A DNA stretch of 23,877 bases from an uncultured Dysgonomonas sp. (GCA_937875275.1 CALNCC010000119.1:1-23877), one strand, 5' to 3'; positions 1 to 8,447 are shown, counted from the first letter of the stretch. Numbers and translations are program-made. Notes: generated by a model from the sequence alone, not told the origin.

Positions 1-710
1 AGGTCTTTAGGAGACATAATATATTCGTTATCTATCTCCAGTTCTATTTCGGTCTCTTTATCTTTTACCAGATACCCTCTCCGGCAAATCTGATTGCACG
101 CGCCACGATTGGCTGAAAGATTCTTTTCGTGCAAGCTTAGATAACATTTGCCCGACACAGCCATACATAATGCTCCATGAGAAAACATTTCTATCTTAAC
201 CAATTCTCCGTTAGGACCTGTTATCTGCTGGTCTACAATATCTTTATATATATCAGCCACTTGTTCGAGATTCAACTCACGAGCCAAGACCACCACATCG
301 GCAAACTGTGCATAAAATTTCAGAGCTTCGGTATTGGTTATATTCAGCTGGGTAGACAGATGCACCTCTACGCCTACCTGGCGGGCATACATCATCACCG
401 ACACATCCGATGCTATGACAGCAGACACTCCGGCGTCTTTTGCTGCATCTACAATCTGATGCATGAGGTTGATATCGTTGTCGTAGATAATCGTATTAAC
501 GGTCAAATAGCTTTTCAGCCCGTTTTCTTTACATATCTGTGCAATATTGCGAAGATCATCAAACGTAAAATTATTCGATGATTTAGATCGCATATTCAAT
601 CCTTCGATACCAAAGTATACCGAACCTGCACCACCCTGTATAGCCGCCGCGAGAGATTCGTATGATCCCACAGGAGCCATTATTTCAAAATCTTGTATAT
701 TCTTTCTCAT
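1..710 (-). CDS. U32-family protein (collagenase-like / RNA hydroxylation family), C-terminus cut by window edge
   Basis: Reading leftwards from an ATG at 710, an open frame of about 236 codons runs off the left edge, so only the N-terminal part is present. The start MRKNIQDFEIMAPVG and the following GGAGSVYFG loop are typical of U32 proteins. The family signature is seen further on as MFSHGALCMAVSGKC, followed by CNQICRRGY, which supplies the conserved cysteines. The family was named for peptidases, but its studied bacterial members TrhP and RlhA hydroxylate tRNA or 23S rRNA and carry cysteine-bound iron-sulfur centres. Which subgroup this belongs to cannot be told without the missing C-terminus. 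The start lies 12 bp after the DUF4924 stop, so the two are probably co-transcribed. Family call is firm; role is inferred. Confidence 0.88.
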   Translation of the reverse strand, partial: MRKNIQDFEIMAPVGSYESLAAAIQGGAGSVYFGIEGLNMRSKSSNNFTFDDLRNIAQICKENGLKSYLTVNTIIYDNDINLMHQIVDAAKDAGVSAVIASDVSVMMYARQVGVEVHLSTQLNITNTEALKFYAQFADVVVLARELNLEQVADIYKDIVDQQITGPNGELVKIEMFSHGALCMAVSGKCYLSLHEKNLSANRGACNQICRRGYLVKDKETEIELEIDNEYIMSPKD

Positions 711-722
711 CTGTTGTTTTTT

Positions 723-1271
723 TCAATCTTCTATATCCAACACTCCGGCTTGGTCATCATTGTATTTGGCAGCAAGCATACGTAACAAATTGCTTATTTG
801 AGAAATGGCGGCTTGAGTCTCTCCCGATATGTCGCGCCCTTGTAGTCGCATCAACAACATTCCATACAGCGCCGAGAAACAAGTCTCTAATTCAGCTGTT
901 TCTTTCACCTTATTCTTCGACCTCAACTCGACTATAAAAGGCAGTGTCTTATAGTAGGTCGCAGTATATTCTGCCTCCTTTGGCGATTTAAGCAGTCTGT
1001 TGTGCAGATCGGTCAGACCAAGAATTACATTGTTGTTGATAGCCAAATGCCCTTTCTCCATTATTCCCTCGATGCGCATCATGTCTATCAGGTTCTCGTA
1101 CCAAACTTTTATTTCCTGTTTTACATTCTCCGGTTGATCGTATCGGTCTATAACCTTACTATATATATTCTCTATTTCGAATCGCTCAGCCCTCATCAGG
1201 TCTTCTACCTGCCACATATAGAGGAGGTATTCGGCGATATTCTTATTCTTCAAACTTTTAGCGACAAGCAT
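723..1271 (-). CDS. DUF4924 family protein
   Basis: A 182-residue cytoplasmic-looking protein with no signal peptide or membrane segment. It is rich in predicted helix and charged residues, and the N-terminus (LKNKNIAEYLLYMWQVEDL) matches my memory of DUF4924, a family found in Bacteroidetes with no assigned function. It starts at the ATG at 1271, 27 nt from a good -7 element, and ends in TGA 12 bp before the U32 gene, so it is the first gene of a two-gene minus-strand unit. The pairing with a possible RNA-modifying U32 protein suggests, but does not show, a link to RNA or translation. No catalytic motif is visible. The annotation is by family resemblance only. Confidence 0.75.
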   Translation of the reverse strand: MLVAKSLKNKNIAEYLLYMWQVEDLMRAERFEIENIYSKVIDRYDQPENVKQEIKVWYENLIDMMRIEGIMEKGHLAINNNVILGLTDLHNRLLKSPKEAEYTATYYKTLPFIVELRSKNKVKETAELETCFSALYGMLLMRLQGRDISGETQAAISQISNLLRMLAAKYNDDQAGVLDIED

Positions 1272-1290
1272 TTCATTTTTTTTAGGTATG

Positions 1291-1298
1291 CAAAAGTA
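1291..1298 (-). promoter_or_regulatory. -7 promoter element for the DUF4924-U32 operon
   Basis: On the minus strand this reads TACTTTTG, an exact match to the Bacteroidetes -7 consensus TAnnTTTG, 19 nt before the DUF4924 start codon. No clear TTTG -33 element is seen about 20 nt upstream (only TTCG near 1317-1320), so the start site would lie very close to the gene. Confidence 0.5.
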
Positions 1299-1690
1299 GT
1301 GAATAATAGACAGATGCGAAAAGGTTTAAATGTGAAACTACTTGAAAAATACTAAAGATGGAAAACAGCCCACAGTCAACCCCAGAAAGCGATCGACAAT
1401 TGATGATAAAACATCCTTAGGATTATGTATCTCTTGATACACCCTGCCGGCATTTGTGTATAGAGACTAATGCAAAGACATTTAAGTTACTGAATACCGG
1501 GCTCTACAAATAATAGACCTACTTTCTCTTCTCTTTTGCGAAAAATGGAATATCTTTGCAAAAGGGTGTCAAATAAAGAAGGCTCCCTCTGTTACATAGA
1601 ACGTGGTATCGCAATTTAATATTCTTTACTCTTCTATACTGTTTAACTATATAATCCTCTACATACACGAATACTAATTACATATCGGAT
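1299..1690. other. Divergent intergenic region before the ECF sigma gene
   Basis: This gap separates the minus-strand DUF4924 unit from the plus-strand sigma gene. It holds the sigma gene's -7 element at 1551-1558 and a short AT-rich inverted repeat at 1426-1441 (TGTATC, loop TCTT, GATACA) of unknown meaning. I see no gene or RNA gene. The long leader between the promoter and the sigma start (about 140 nt) has no obvious fold. Confidence 0.5.
1535..1558 (+). promoter_or_regulatory. Probable promoter of the ECF sigma gene
   Basis: The -7 element TATCTTTG at 1551-1558 is an exact TAnnTTTG match. A TTTG lies at 1535-1538, but its 12-nt spacing is shorter than the usual 19-21, so the -33 assignment is doubtful. 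This looks like a housekeeping promoter, implying basal sigma expression held in check by FecR. Confidence 0.5.
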
Positions 1691-1702
1691 TTGGTTCGGA
1701 AA

Positions 1703-2242
1703 ATGCCGGAAGAGAGTGATCCTTCTTCTCAATGTTTCAGAAAAGTATATAATCATTACTACGATAGATTATTACGACAAGCCATGTTTTACCTGAACAA
1801 TAATTTCGAATCGGCACAAGAAGTTGTGAGTGATGTCTTCGTCGCACTATGGCAAGGACGAAAAGTTTTACATCAGGTCAATAATCCCGACGCGTACATA
1901 TTCATTGCTCTTAAACATGCTGCCGCACGGTATGTAGAGGTACATTACAAAAAAAACAGAGAACTGCTGACTGAGAATCTGCCCGACATACATGCCTCAG
2001 ACAGCATTTCCGACTCTGATATTGTCAACCAAGAACTAAAAGAAAAATATAAAGCCGCACTAAAGGAGTTACCTCCTCGTTGTGCCGAAGTTTTCCGTCT
2101 CGTAAGAGAAGAAGGTAAAAAATATTCCGAAGTTGCGGATATATTAGGAATATCCATTAAGACTGTTGATAACCAAATGTCTAAAGCAACGAAAATACTA
2201 TATGAAGAACTGAAAGAAAATCTTTTTTCAATCTTTTTTTAA
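1703..2242 (+). CDS. ECF RNA polymerase sigma factor, FecI/Bacteroides type
   Basis: A 179-residue protein from the ATG at 1703; an in-frame TTG at 1691 would add four residues and is less likely. Region 2 is seen near residues 10-75 (FRKVYNHYYDRLLRQAMFYL, then SAQEVVSDVFVALW). Region 4 lies near 118-170 (LPPRCAEVFRLVREEGKKYS, then a helix-turn-helix ADILGISIKTVDNQMSKA). The protein has only the two core sigma domains, as expected for ECF factors. It is followed 61 bp later by a FecR anti-sigma factor and then an STN-domain TonB receptor, so it is the cytoplasmic output of a cell-surface signalling relay. Its likely target is its own receptor gene and perhaps others. The inducing ligand is unknown. 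Confidence 0.93.
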   Translation: MPEESDPSSQCFRKVYNHYYDRLLRQAMFYLNNNFESAQEVVSDVFVALWQGRKVLHQVNNPDAYIFIALKHAAARYVEVHYKKNRELLTENLPDIHASDSISDSDIVNQELKEKYKAALKELPPRCAEVFRLVREEGKKYSEVADILGISIKTVDNQMSKATKILYEELKENLFSIFF

Positions 2243-2303
2243 TTTCGAGTAGGGGTATTTTTTCTTTTTCGTCTCTTTATTATTGTAAGCGCTTATTGTT
2301 ATA

Positions 2304-3287
2304 GTGAGAGTGAAGTATAAAAGTCAAATACAATCGGTAAGGAGTAAATACCTTAAAGGAAAAAAATTATCTCCCGATGAGCAAGCACTTATTGATAAAG
2401 AGCTGGCAAAGAAAGACTACCAATACTTCAATGAGGCGAAGACGGAGAAATTTATTATCCCTGAAAAATATTCGGCAGACAATACTTTTGCTCACACTAT
2501 AGAGAGAATAGAGAAATGCTCGCGAAGTCAGAAAAGACGTCGGATCATCTATCTATCTCAGACAGTAGCTGCAGCGGCAGTACTGTTACTGGTATACAAT
2601 CTCTTATTCCAATCTTACACTGCGAAAGCGATAGTACCCGAGATACTGACGGTTTCGACCGGATACGGAGAGCATAAAAAAGTTGAATTACCCGATGGAT
2701 CGAAAGTTGTGCTAAACAATCTGACCAGTCTGGCTTATCCGAGTCAATTTAATCAAAAAGACCGGAAAGTCGATCTGAGCGGAGAAGCATACTTCGATGT
2801 ACAGACGGACGAGAACAAGCCTTTTGTCGTTTCAACCGACAGAATGGACGTTCAAGTACACGGTACGTTATTTAACCTAAAAGCTTATCCTGACGAAGGT
2901 CGCACAACAACGAGTCTATTAAAAGGTTCCGTGAGTATTAAGCAAGCAGGAAAAGAGCCGATGAGAGTGAAACCAGACGAAAGAGCAATATACGACTTAA
3001 TAACCAACACACACAACATACATTTTGATCGCAACTTAATAGCCGATACAGCATGGATGAGTGGGATCTTAGTCTTTGACGATGAACCCTTCGGATATGT
3101 TGTAAATACACTGAAACGTGAAAAAAATGTATATTTTTCAGTTATCAACACAAACTTGCTAACTTTGCGATTGACAGCACGCTTTATGCATGACGAATCA
3201 ATAGATGACATTATTGGCGTGCTGTCTAAATCGCTGAACTTCAGCTACAGTTACTCAGAAAAGGAAAAGTTATATATCATAAAATAA
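2304..3287 (+). CDS. FecR-type anti-sigma factor with DUF4974 domain
   Basis: A 327-residue inner-membrane protein. The start is a GTG at 2304: an in-frame stop at 2286-2288 rules out anything earlier, and a second GTG at 2310 is the only close rival. Residues 1-80 are cytoplasmic and basic, a single membrane span lies at about 81-102, and the rest is periplasmic. The FecR domain (about 113-216) has the typical KVELPDGSKVVLN, GEAYFDV and LLKGSVSI segments. The C-terminal DUF4974 (about 258-326) begins near DEPFGYVVNTL. In this family the periplasmic part senses the receptor's STN domain and the cytoplasmic part binds the sigma factor. It sits between the two, as expected for a one-to-one signalling set. 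Confidence 0.93.
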   Translation: MRVKYKSQIQSVRSKYLKGKKLSPDEQALIDKELAKKDYQYFNEAKTEKFIIPEKYSADNTFAHTIERIEKCSRSQKRRRIIYLSQTVAAAAVLLLVYNLLFQSYTAKAIVPEILTVSTGYGEHKKVELPDGSKVVLNNLTSLAYPSQFNQKDRKVDLSGEAYFDVQTDENKPFVVSTDRMDVQVHGTLFNLKAYPDEGRTTTSLLKGSVSIKQAGKEPMRVKPDERAIYDLITNTHNIHFDRNLIADTAWMSGILVFDDEPFGYVVNTLKREKNVYFSVINTNLLTLRLTARFMHDESIDDIIGVLSKSLNFSYSYSEKEKLYIIK

Positions 3288-3331
3288 TGATGTATATAAG
3301 TTAAGTAGAAAACAAGTTTGAGCTGGAATAA

Positions 3332-5851
3332 ATGAAGAATGTATTTTTATTTCTGTCATCTGTCGTAGTCTTGTTATGCAGTAACCATGCATACGCTCAA
3401 GACAATAGGCAGGAATCTATTTCTCTCAAGATATACCAGATGAGCCTTAAGGAAGTCCTTAAGGAAGTTGAAAAACAAACCTATCGCTCGTTTGTATACA
3501 CAGAGGATATTGATTTGTCGGAAATAAAAGACTTGAATTTTTCTACATTAACCTTACCCCAAGCTTTACATATAATCTTCGCGAATACGAAGGTTGATTG
3601 GAGATTCTATGACAGGCACATAATCTTGAAAGAAAAAACGCTCATTTCGCGCAAAGAACCTCAAACCATTGTTATATCCGGATTCATTACCCGGAGCTCC
3701 ACAGATAAGCCACTCAGCAATGCTTCAGTAAAGGATTTGTTACAGAATAGTGTAGCTCAGGCTGATAATGACGGATATTACTCTATCGAAGTAAACAAAG
3801 GTGAAGTTTATTTACTTTTTTCGCATATAGGGCATCACCCACAGAGGGTGCGTGCAAATCTGGAAGATAATACAACAATCAACATTAGCCTCAAAGAAGA
3901 GACATTAGACCTGCCTGAGATTGAGATTATAGTTATTGCCCCGGGCTCGGATGATGGTATAGTGGATCTGTCCGGCGTATCTGTCGGTCGCCGAAAGATG
4001 GCTTCGTTCAATGAGTTTGATCCGTTAACATCTTTACACTATATGTCAGGATTTCAATCCGGTGTGGAGGGTGTTCCCGGGATCAATGTACAGGGAGCCA
4101 ATCATGACCAGAACATAATGTTGATAGACGGAGTGGAGACATACAACACGGGGCATGCCATAGATGTGTTCTCGTTATATAATGGAAATATCACAAAAAA
4201 GATGTCTTTGCAAAAGGAGTTCCTTCCCGCATATTATGGCAACAATCTGTCGTCAGTGATGGATATGCAGGTGAAAGACGGAAGCCTTGGCAAGCACAAT
4301 GGGAAAATAAAATTAGGAACCGCCGGTAGTAGTTTCAATATGAATGGACCTATACTCAAAGGTAAAACTGCCTATCTGTTTTCGGTACGCAGATCGACGA
4401 TGGAGTTGTATGAGAAATTGCTGGAAGATAGAAAAAATGAACTTCCCCGATTTACATTGTCTGATATAAATGCAAAAATAACACATCGCCTATCAGAGAA
4501 GAGCTCGATAGATATTGCATTTCACTCGAATGAAGATAAACTCGATGCCCGACAAACTCGGAATATAGCTGAAGGTAAAACCCAGTCGGTAAGAGACATT
4601 AAACATTGGAGGAATATGTTGGCTATGTCTAAGTGGAATTATCATATAAATAAAGATTTCAGCGGATACAGTCTGTTGGCATATCGTGAGCACAAATCGA
4701 ATCATACTTTCTCGGATAATCTGATTGACGGTCAAATAGACACTTACAACTCTTCGATATATAATAAATCGCAAATACAAGATATTCAGTTTGGGACGCA
4801 TGTTACCTGGTTTCCCGACTACTTTAACACGATCAATGCCGGAGGCGAAATCATTCATCATCGCTTCAATCCCGAATACAAAACAAACAACCTGCATCAT
4901 GAAGTTCGTAATCAAAGAAGCATAGAATCTTCGGTATACGCCCTCGATCAGATGGACTTATCCGATATTCTGACGGCCAATATTGGAGTGCGAGGCTCGA
5001 TGTTGAAAACCGCCCGTAGGACGTACTACAATATTCAGCCAAGAGCGTCTCTCAGCATCGTTCTAACCGATGAGTTAAGCCTGAAACCTGCATATAGTAG
5101 AAGTAACCAATATAAATTTATTCTATCATCAGCATCACTCGATGAGCCGCCGTCGGATATGTGGCTGTCAGTGAATGAATATTTCAAACCCATATCATCT
5201 GACCAATACACATTAGGGATCAATTATAATCTAAATACAGACTATAATTTTATCCTAAATGGTTTTTACCATCAACAAAAAAATCTGCCATATGCACATA
5301 GTCCATCGGTTTATTTTACCGATCAAACGTCGGGTGAAATAGAGTTCGGTGATGGTGAAAATTATGGAGGAAGCTTGTTCATTCAAAAAAACTCTGGAAA
5401 CCTTTCCGGTTGGATCGGATATAGCTTAGCATGGAGTAATCTGCAATACAAAAATATAAATAATGGAAATCCTTTCGCGGCCAATTATGACAGACGGCAC
5501 AATGTAGGAGTGAATATAAACTACAATCTGAACAAAAAGGTTGATATATCTGCCGCCTGGTCGTATGTTACAGGTAGTCAGCTTTCCAAGTTGGAGCGAA
5601 ACAATACTTCCGAATCGGTATCATACAATCACATGCCAACATATAAACTTCCACCAAGTCATCATCTTGATATTTTTTGCAACTATACAGTTTCAAACAA
5701 CATAAGCTGGATGCTTTCGGTGCAGAATGTCTATAATCGCCGAAACCCCTATTTTGCCTATTCAAGCATGAGTCTCGGCGATAGCCAAACCTATAATTTT
5801 AGTTTATACGGCATAATTCCAAACCTCAGTTTTATTTACCGAATCAGATAA
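3332..5851 (+). CDS. STN-domain TonB-dependent outer-membrane receptor (FecA-like signalling receptor)
   Basis: An 839-residue protein with a signal peptide (about 1-22, ending AYA-QD). Next come an STN signalling domain (about 26-105, with LKEVLKEVEKQT and FVYTEDI), a carboxypeptidase-like regulatory domain (about 113-195, with NASVKD and DNDGYYSIEV) and a TonB plug (about 230-320, with GVPGINVQGANHDQNIMLID). The remainder is rich in alternating aromatic beta-strands, consistent with a 22-strand barrel ending in LSFIYRIR. The STN domain is what receptors use to talk to FecR, and the gene follows the FecR gene by 44 bp. At 839 residues it is shorter than SusC-type glycan importers, and no SusD gene follows. 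The ligand is therefore more likely a siderophore, cofactor or other small compound than a polysaccharide, but this is inference. Confidence 0.92.
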   Translation: MKNVFLFLSSVVVLLCSNHAYAQDNRQESISLKIYQMSLKEVLKEVEKQTYRSFVYTEDIDLSEIKDLNFSTLTLPQALHIIFANTKVDWRFYDRHIILKEKTLISRKEPQTIVISGFITRSSTDKPLSNASVKDLLQNSVAQADNDGYYSIEVNKGEVYLLFSHIGHHPQRVRANLEDNTTINISLKEETLDLPEIEIIVIAPGSDDGIVDLSGVSVGRRKMASFNEFDPLTSLHYMSGFQSGVEGVPGINVQGANHDQNIMLIDGVETYNTGHAIDVFSLYNGNITKKMSLQKEFLPAYYGNNLSSVMDMQVKDGSLGKHNGKIKLGTAGSSFNMNGPILKGKTAYLFSVRRSTMELYEKLLEDRKNELPRFTLSDINAKITHRLSEKSSIDIAFHSNEDKLDARQTRNIAEGKTQSVRDIKHWRNMLAMSKWNYHINKDFSGYSLLAYREHKSNHTFSDNLIDGQIDTYNSSIYNKSQIQDIQFGTHVTWFPDYFNTINAGGEIIHHRFNPEYKTNNLHHEVRNQRSIESSVYALDQMDLSDILTANIGVRGSMLKTARRTYYNIQPRASLSIVLTDELSLKPAYSRSNQYKFILSSASLDEPPSDMWLSVNEYFKPISSDQYTLGINYNLNTDYNFILNGFYHQQKNLPYAHSPSVYFTDQTSGEIEFGDGENYGGSLFIQKNSGNLSGWIGYSLAWSNLQYKNINNGNPFAANYDRRHNVGVNINYNLNKKVDISAAWSYVTGSQLSKLERNNTSESVSYNHMPTYKLPPSHHLDIFCNYTVSNNISWMLSVQNVYNRRNPYFAYSSMSLGDSQTYNFSLYGIIPNLSFIYRIR
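3445..3468 (+). repeat. Exact 12-bp tandem duplication in the STN domain coding region
   Basis: CCTTAAGGAAGT occurs twice in direct succession (3445-3456 and 3457-3468), encoding LKEV-LKEV. The protein sequence is normal for this helix of STN domains, so the exact DNA repeat may be chance, but it keeps the frame and could slip. Confidence 0.85.
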
Positions 5852-5915
5852 AAAAACAAAAACAGAATATATCATGGAATAAAAGATTCTTTACAGAATA
5901 AAATGCGCAAAATAT

Positions 5916-5946
5916 TTTGTTCTATATATTTAAACGCCTATCTTTG
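5916..5946 (+). promoter_or_regulatory. Promoter of rpmE2
   Basis: TTTG at 5916-5919, a 19-nt spacer and TATCTTTG at 5939-5946 form an almost ideal Bacteroidetes housekeeping promoter. The predicted start is near 5953, leaving a leader of about 35 nt before the rpmE2 ATG. The strength fits a ribosomal protein gene. Confidence 0.8.
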
Positions 5947-5987
5947 TCGTCCGAAAATCAAAGGAATAATAAAAAACTATATACAAT

Positions 5988-6248
5988 ATGAAAAAGGGAA
6001 TACATCCAGAAAATTATCGTCAGGTTGTTTTTAAAGATATGTCTAACGAAGAAATTTTCATCTCTCGTTCTACAATCAATGCAAAAGAAACAATTGAGGT
6101 TGACGGAGTTACCTATCCGTTGGTGAAACTTGAAATTACAAGTGCTTCACATCCGTTCTACACAGGAAAACAAACTCTTGTGGATACTGCGGGTCGTGTT
6201 GACAAGTTTATGAGTCGCTACGCTAAACGTGGACAACCAAAGAAATAA
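5988..6248 (+). CDS. rpmE2: Large-subunit ribosomal protein L31, type B (zinc-independent)
   Basis: An 86-residue basic protein beginning MKKGIHPENYRQVVFKDMS, with the typical segments SASHPFYTGKQ and AGRVDKFMSRY. It contains no cysteine at all, so it lacks the zinc-binding CxxC pair of the other L31 form and belongs to the zinc-free type B group. It binds the 50S subunit and helps bridge to the 30S head. It forms a single-gene unit with its own strong promoter and a palindromic terminator 28 bp after the stop. In organisms with both forms, type B is a zinc-starvation substitute; in Bacteroidetes it is, as far as I recall, commonly the regular form. The window shows no zinc-uptake operator near it. 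Confidence 0.97.
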   Translation: MKKGIHPENYRQVVFKDMSNEEIFISRSTINAKETIEVDGVTYPLVKLEITSASHPFYTGKQTLVDTAGRVDKFMSRYAKRGQPKK

Positions 6249-6276
6249 AAATATATTTTTTATTTTAAAATACAGA

Positions 6277-6304
6277 AGAGCCTGTTTCGATCGAAACAGG
6301 CTCT
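6277..6304. terminator. Perfect 28-bp palindrome, bidirectional terminator
   Basis: AGAGCCTGTTTCGA is followed at once by its exact reverse complement. As RNA it makes a stem of about 12 bp with a tight loop. T-rich DNA follows on the plus strand (TGTTGTTTT) and, beyond a few bases, also on the minus strand. It lies between the converging rpmE2 and acyltransferase genes, so it probably serves both. Confidence 0.85.
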
Positions 6305-6332
6305 TGTTGTTTTGGCATTGTTAAACCTTATT

Positions 6333-7286
6333 TTATAAGAATAGTTTGATCCTCTTGTTGAGATCAATAATGACCGCCGAGAAGATCATAGATACAAACA
6401 AAAAGATGGGGTAATACAACCAATCTGCCTGATATGGAGTTCCTGCCACTAAATATATAACCAATATGTGAACAAAATATACGCCCGATGCCAACTTAGA
6501 TATATATCCGTCATTCTCCACGTATTTCCCTATTTTCTGAACGATGAGGAACAGCATAGGACATAAGAAGATAATGGATAAGAAAAAGTCATCCTTAGGC
6601 GGATCAATTTCGTGCCCCTTGATGGTATACACCAAGTAAGATTCGAGGCAAAGCATTATCAGAAGCAAAGCACTCCACAGATAGATCTGCTTCCCTTTTA
6701 CAAACGAACTGCCTTCCCAGTTTTTATTCTTGATGAGAATACCGGTATACACAAACGGGATGCCATAGAACAAGAAACTGCGACTGATAGTCGGATACAT
6801 ATGTATGTGTATATCGACCATATACGCCTTCTGTATAATGTATCCTATGAGGTACAAGACTGCACAGAGTGCAATCATAATAGAGGGTTTTACCTTTCTC
6901 AGGAAAAATAAGACAATCACTGTTCCTATAAGGCAAGCCATATACCACAAATGATAATAGCCGGTAAGAATCTGTACAATCATCATTTTTTTGCCTCCAC
7001 CGACCATTGTCCACGACAATGGGAAATAGATAATATTCCACACAAGATATATCAATAACAACTTGACGAGATATTTCTTGAACTTCTTCTTGTTTTGAAT
7101 AATCGAGGCTAAGAAATAGCCGTTGATGATGAAGAAACAGGGAACACATATTCTCGCAAAAGCGTCAGACATAAGCCACCCCGCCAATCCGGTTGTGGAT
7201 ATATTCGTATGCGCCGTGAAAAGTATGGCAATAATTAAAAATTTGAAATAATCTAAGTAGATATTCCTTCCTACGATCTGACCCAT
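6333..7286 (-). CDS. Acyltransferase family 3 integral membrane protein
   Basis: A 317-residue protein with about ten hydrophobic spans. The N-terminus (YLDYFKFLIIAILFTAHT) carries the family's conserved arginine and histidine at Arg7 and His26. The second conserved block, FFIINGYF, is at residues 51-58. These features mark the acyltransferase 3 family, which moves acetyl or similar acyl groups across or onto surface sugars, peptidoglycan or lipids. The length is near the lower end for a stand-alone family member, with no extra SGNH domain. It begins 6 bp after the alcohol dehydrogenase stop, so the two are read from one message. No sugar-polymer genes lie nearby to reveal the substrate, which remains unknown. 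Confidence 0.88.
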   Translation of the reverse strand: MGQIVGRNIYLDYFKFLIIAILFTAHTNISTTGLAGWLMSDAFARICVPCFFIINGYFLASIIQNKKKFKKYLVKLLLIYLVWNIIYFPLSWTMVGGGKKMMIVQILTGYYHLWYMACLIGTVIVLFFLRKVKPSIMIALCAVLYLIGYIIQKAYMVDIHIHMYPTISRSFLFYGIPFVYTGILIKNKNWEGSSFVKGKQIYLWSALLLIMLCLESYLVYTIKGHEIDPPKDDFFLSIIFLCPMLFLIVQKIGKYVENDGYISKLASGVYFVHILVIYLVAGTPYQADWLYYPIFLFVSMIFSAVIIDLNKRIKLFL

Positions 7287-7292
7287 ATCTTT

Positions 7293-8447
7293 TTATAATC
7301 GAATTTCTAATATTTCTCTTACTACACTGCCCGTAATATTCTGGCATTCGCCCAATTTCCAGCCCCTTTTATCTATTCTGTCGGCAACAGCAGTGGCTGC
7401 ATCCCCACCCAATCCATAGTCAGACAAGTGTGTTTTGATTCCCATTTGTTCGAAGAACAGCTCTACTTTTTTCACTGTTTTATCTATAATGACATTATCC
7501 GCTTCGCCTGTTATCCCAAAGACTTGTTTTCCCATACGAATAATTTTCTTCGCTTTCTGGTCTTTCAACACCGTCATTATACCCGGTAAGACAATTGCAA
7601 GCGTCTGCCCATGGTCGAGTCCGTACAATGCCGTCATTTCGTGTCCGATCATGTGAGTAGCCCAATCCTGAGCAACACCACAACCGATCCAGCCATTCAA
7701 TCCCCACGTCGAAGCCCACATGATATTGGCACGGGCATCGTAGCTCTGCGGATCTTTCAATGCTTTGGGTCCTTCCTCTACAAGAGTTCGAAGAATAGCC
7801 TCGCTCATATTATCCTGAAATAGTGTATCTTCTTCCGAATAGGTAAGATATTGTTCTGCCACATGTACGAAGATATCCACGACACCGTTTCCAGTCTGTT
7901 TGGCTGGCAGAGTGTATGTTGTTGTGGGGTCTAATACCGAGAATTTAGGGAAGGTTACTGGCAAACTGAATGCAAGCTTATCTTGCGTTTTTGCGATAGT
8001 GATAACGCCACCGTTGTTCATTTCCGATCCTGTGGCTGCCAGCGTCAATATGGAGCCAAAAGGCATCGCTTTGTTGACCTTAACTTGCTTGGTCAATATC
8101 TCGGTTGCATTACCTTCGTAGAAGGTTGCCGCAGAGATGAATTTGACGGCATCTATAACCGACCCGCCGCCAACGGCAAGTATATATCCGATTCCTTTAC
8201 TTTTTATCAGATCAACGACCTGCATACAGGTCTCGTAGTGAGGGTTGGGTTCTATGCCTGCAAACTCGAACCAAGTGTGCTGCTCCAACGCTTTACTTAC
8301 TTGGTCATACACTCCGTTTTTCTTTATACTACCGCCTCCGTACACAACAAGTACCGATACGTCTTTGGGGATTTCGTTCGAAATTTCTTTAATCGTATTT
8401 TTCCCGAAGATGATTTTAACGGGATTTGCGTAGCTGAAATTGTACAT
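7293..8447 (-). CDS. Iron-type NAD(P)H alcohol dehydrogenase, YqhD/butanol dehydrogenase-like
   Basis: A 384-residue cytoplasmic enzyme of the group III metal-dependent alcohol dehydrogenases, which reduce aldehydes or oxidise alcohols. The cofactor loop YGGGSIKKNGVYDQV (36-50) matches the YqhD/BDH branch, usually NADPH-linked, and a second glycine loop AVGGGSVIDA follows at 91-100. The metal ligands expected from the family are visible as Asp191, His195, His265 and His279 (in VVDIFVHVAEQ, ATHMIGHE and YGLDHGQ). Full length and no broken motif. It is first in a two-gene unit with the membrane acyltransferase and has its own promoter. In fermenting Bacteroidales such enzymes may detoxify aldehydes or dispose of reducing power; the true substrate is unknown. 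Confidence 0.93.
   Translation of the reverse strand: MYNFSYANPVKIIFGKNTIKEISNEIPKDVSVLVVYGGGSIKKNGVYDQVSKALEQHTWFEFAGIEPNPHYETCMQVVDLIKSKGIGYILAVGGGSVIDAVKFISAATFYEGNATEILTKQVKVNKAMPFGSILTLAATGSEMNNGGVITIAKTQDKLAFSLPVTFPKFSVLDPTTTYTLPAKQTGNGVVDIFVHVAEQYLTYSEEDTLFQDNMSEAILRTLVEEGPKALKDPQSYDARANIMWASTWGLNGWIGCGVAQDWATHMIGHEMTALYGLDHGQTLAIVLPGIMTVLKDQKAKKIIRMGKQVFGITGEADNVIIDKTVKKVELFFEQMGIKTHLSDYGLGGDAATAVADRIDKRGWKLGECQNITGSVVREILEIRL

Noticed and set aside
1426..1441. Short inverted repeat TGTATC-TCTT-GATACA before the sigma gene
   Set aside because: Only 6 bp, AT-rich, no T-run and away from the promoter; not enough to call a terminator or operator.
1691..1702. TTG start for the sigma factor
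   Set aside because: An ATG lies four codons later and gives a normal-length ECF factor, so the TTG is less likely.
5886..5899. Small hairpin after the TonB receptor gene
   Set aside because: A 5-bp AT-rich stem with no following T-run on the plus strand is too weak to call a terminator.
5852..5987. Possible SusD-like partner after the TonB receptor
   Set aside because: The gap is 136 bp and the next gene is rpmE2; no SusD gene or fragment is present.
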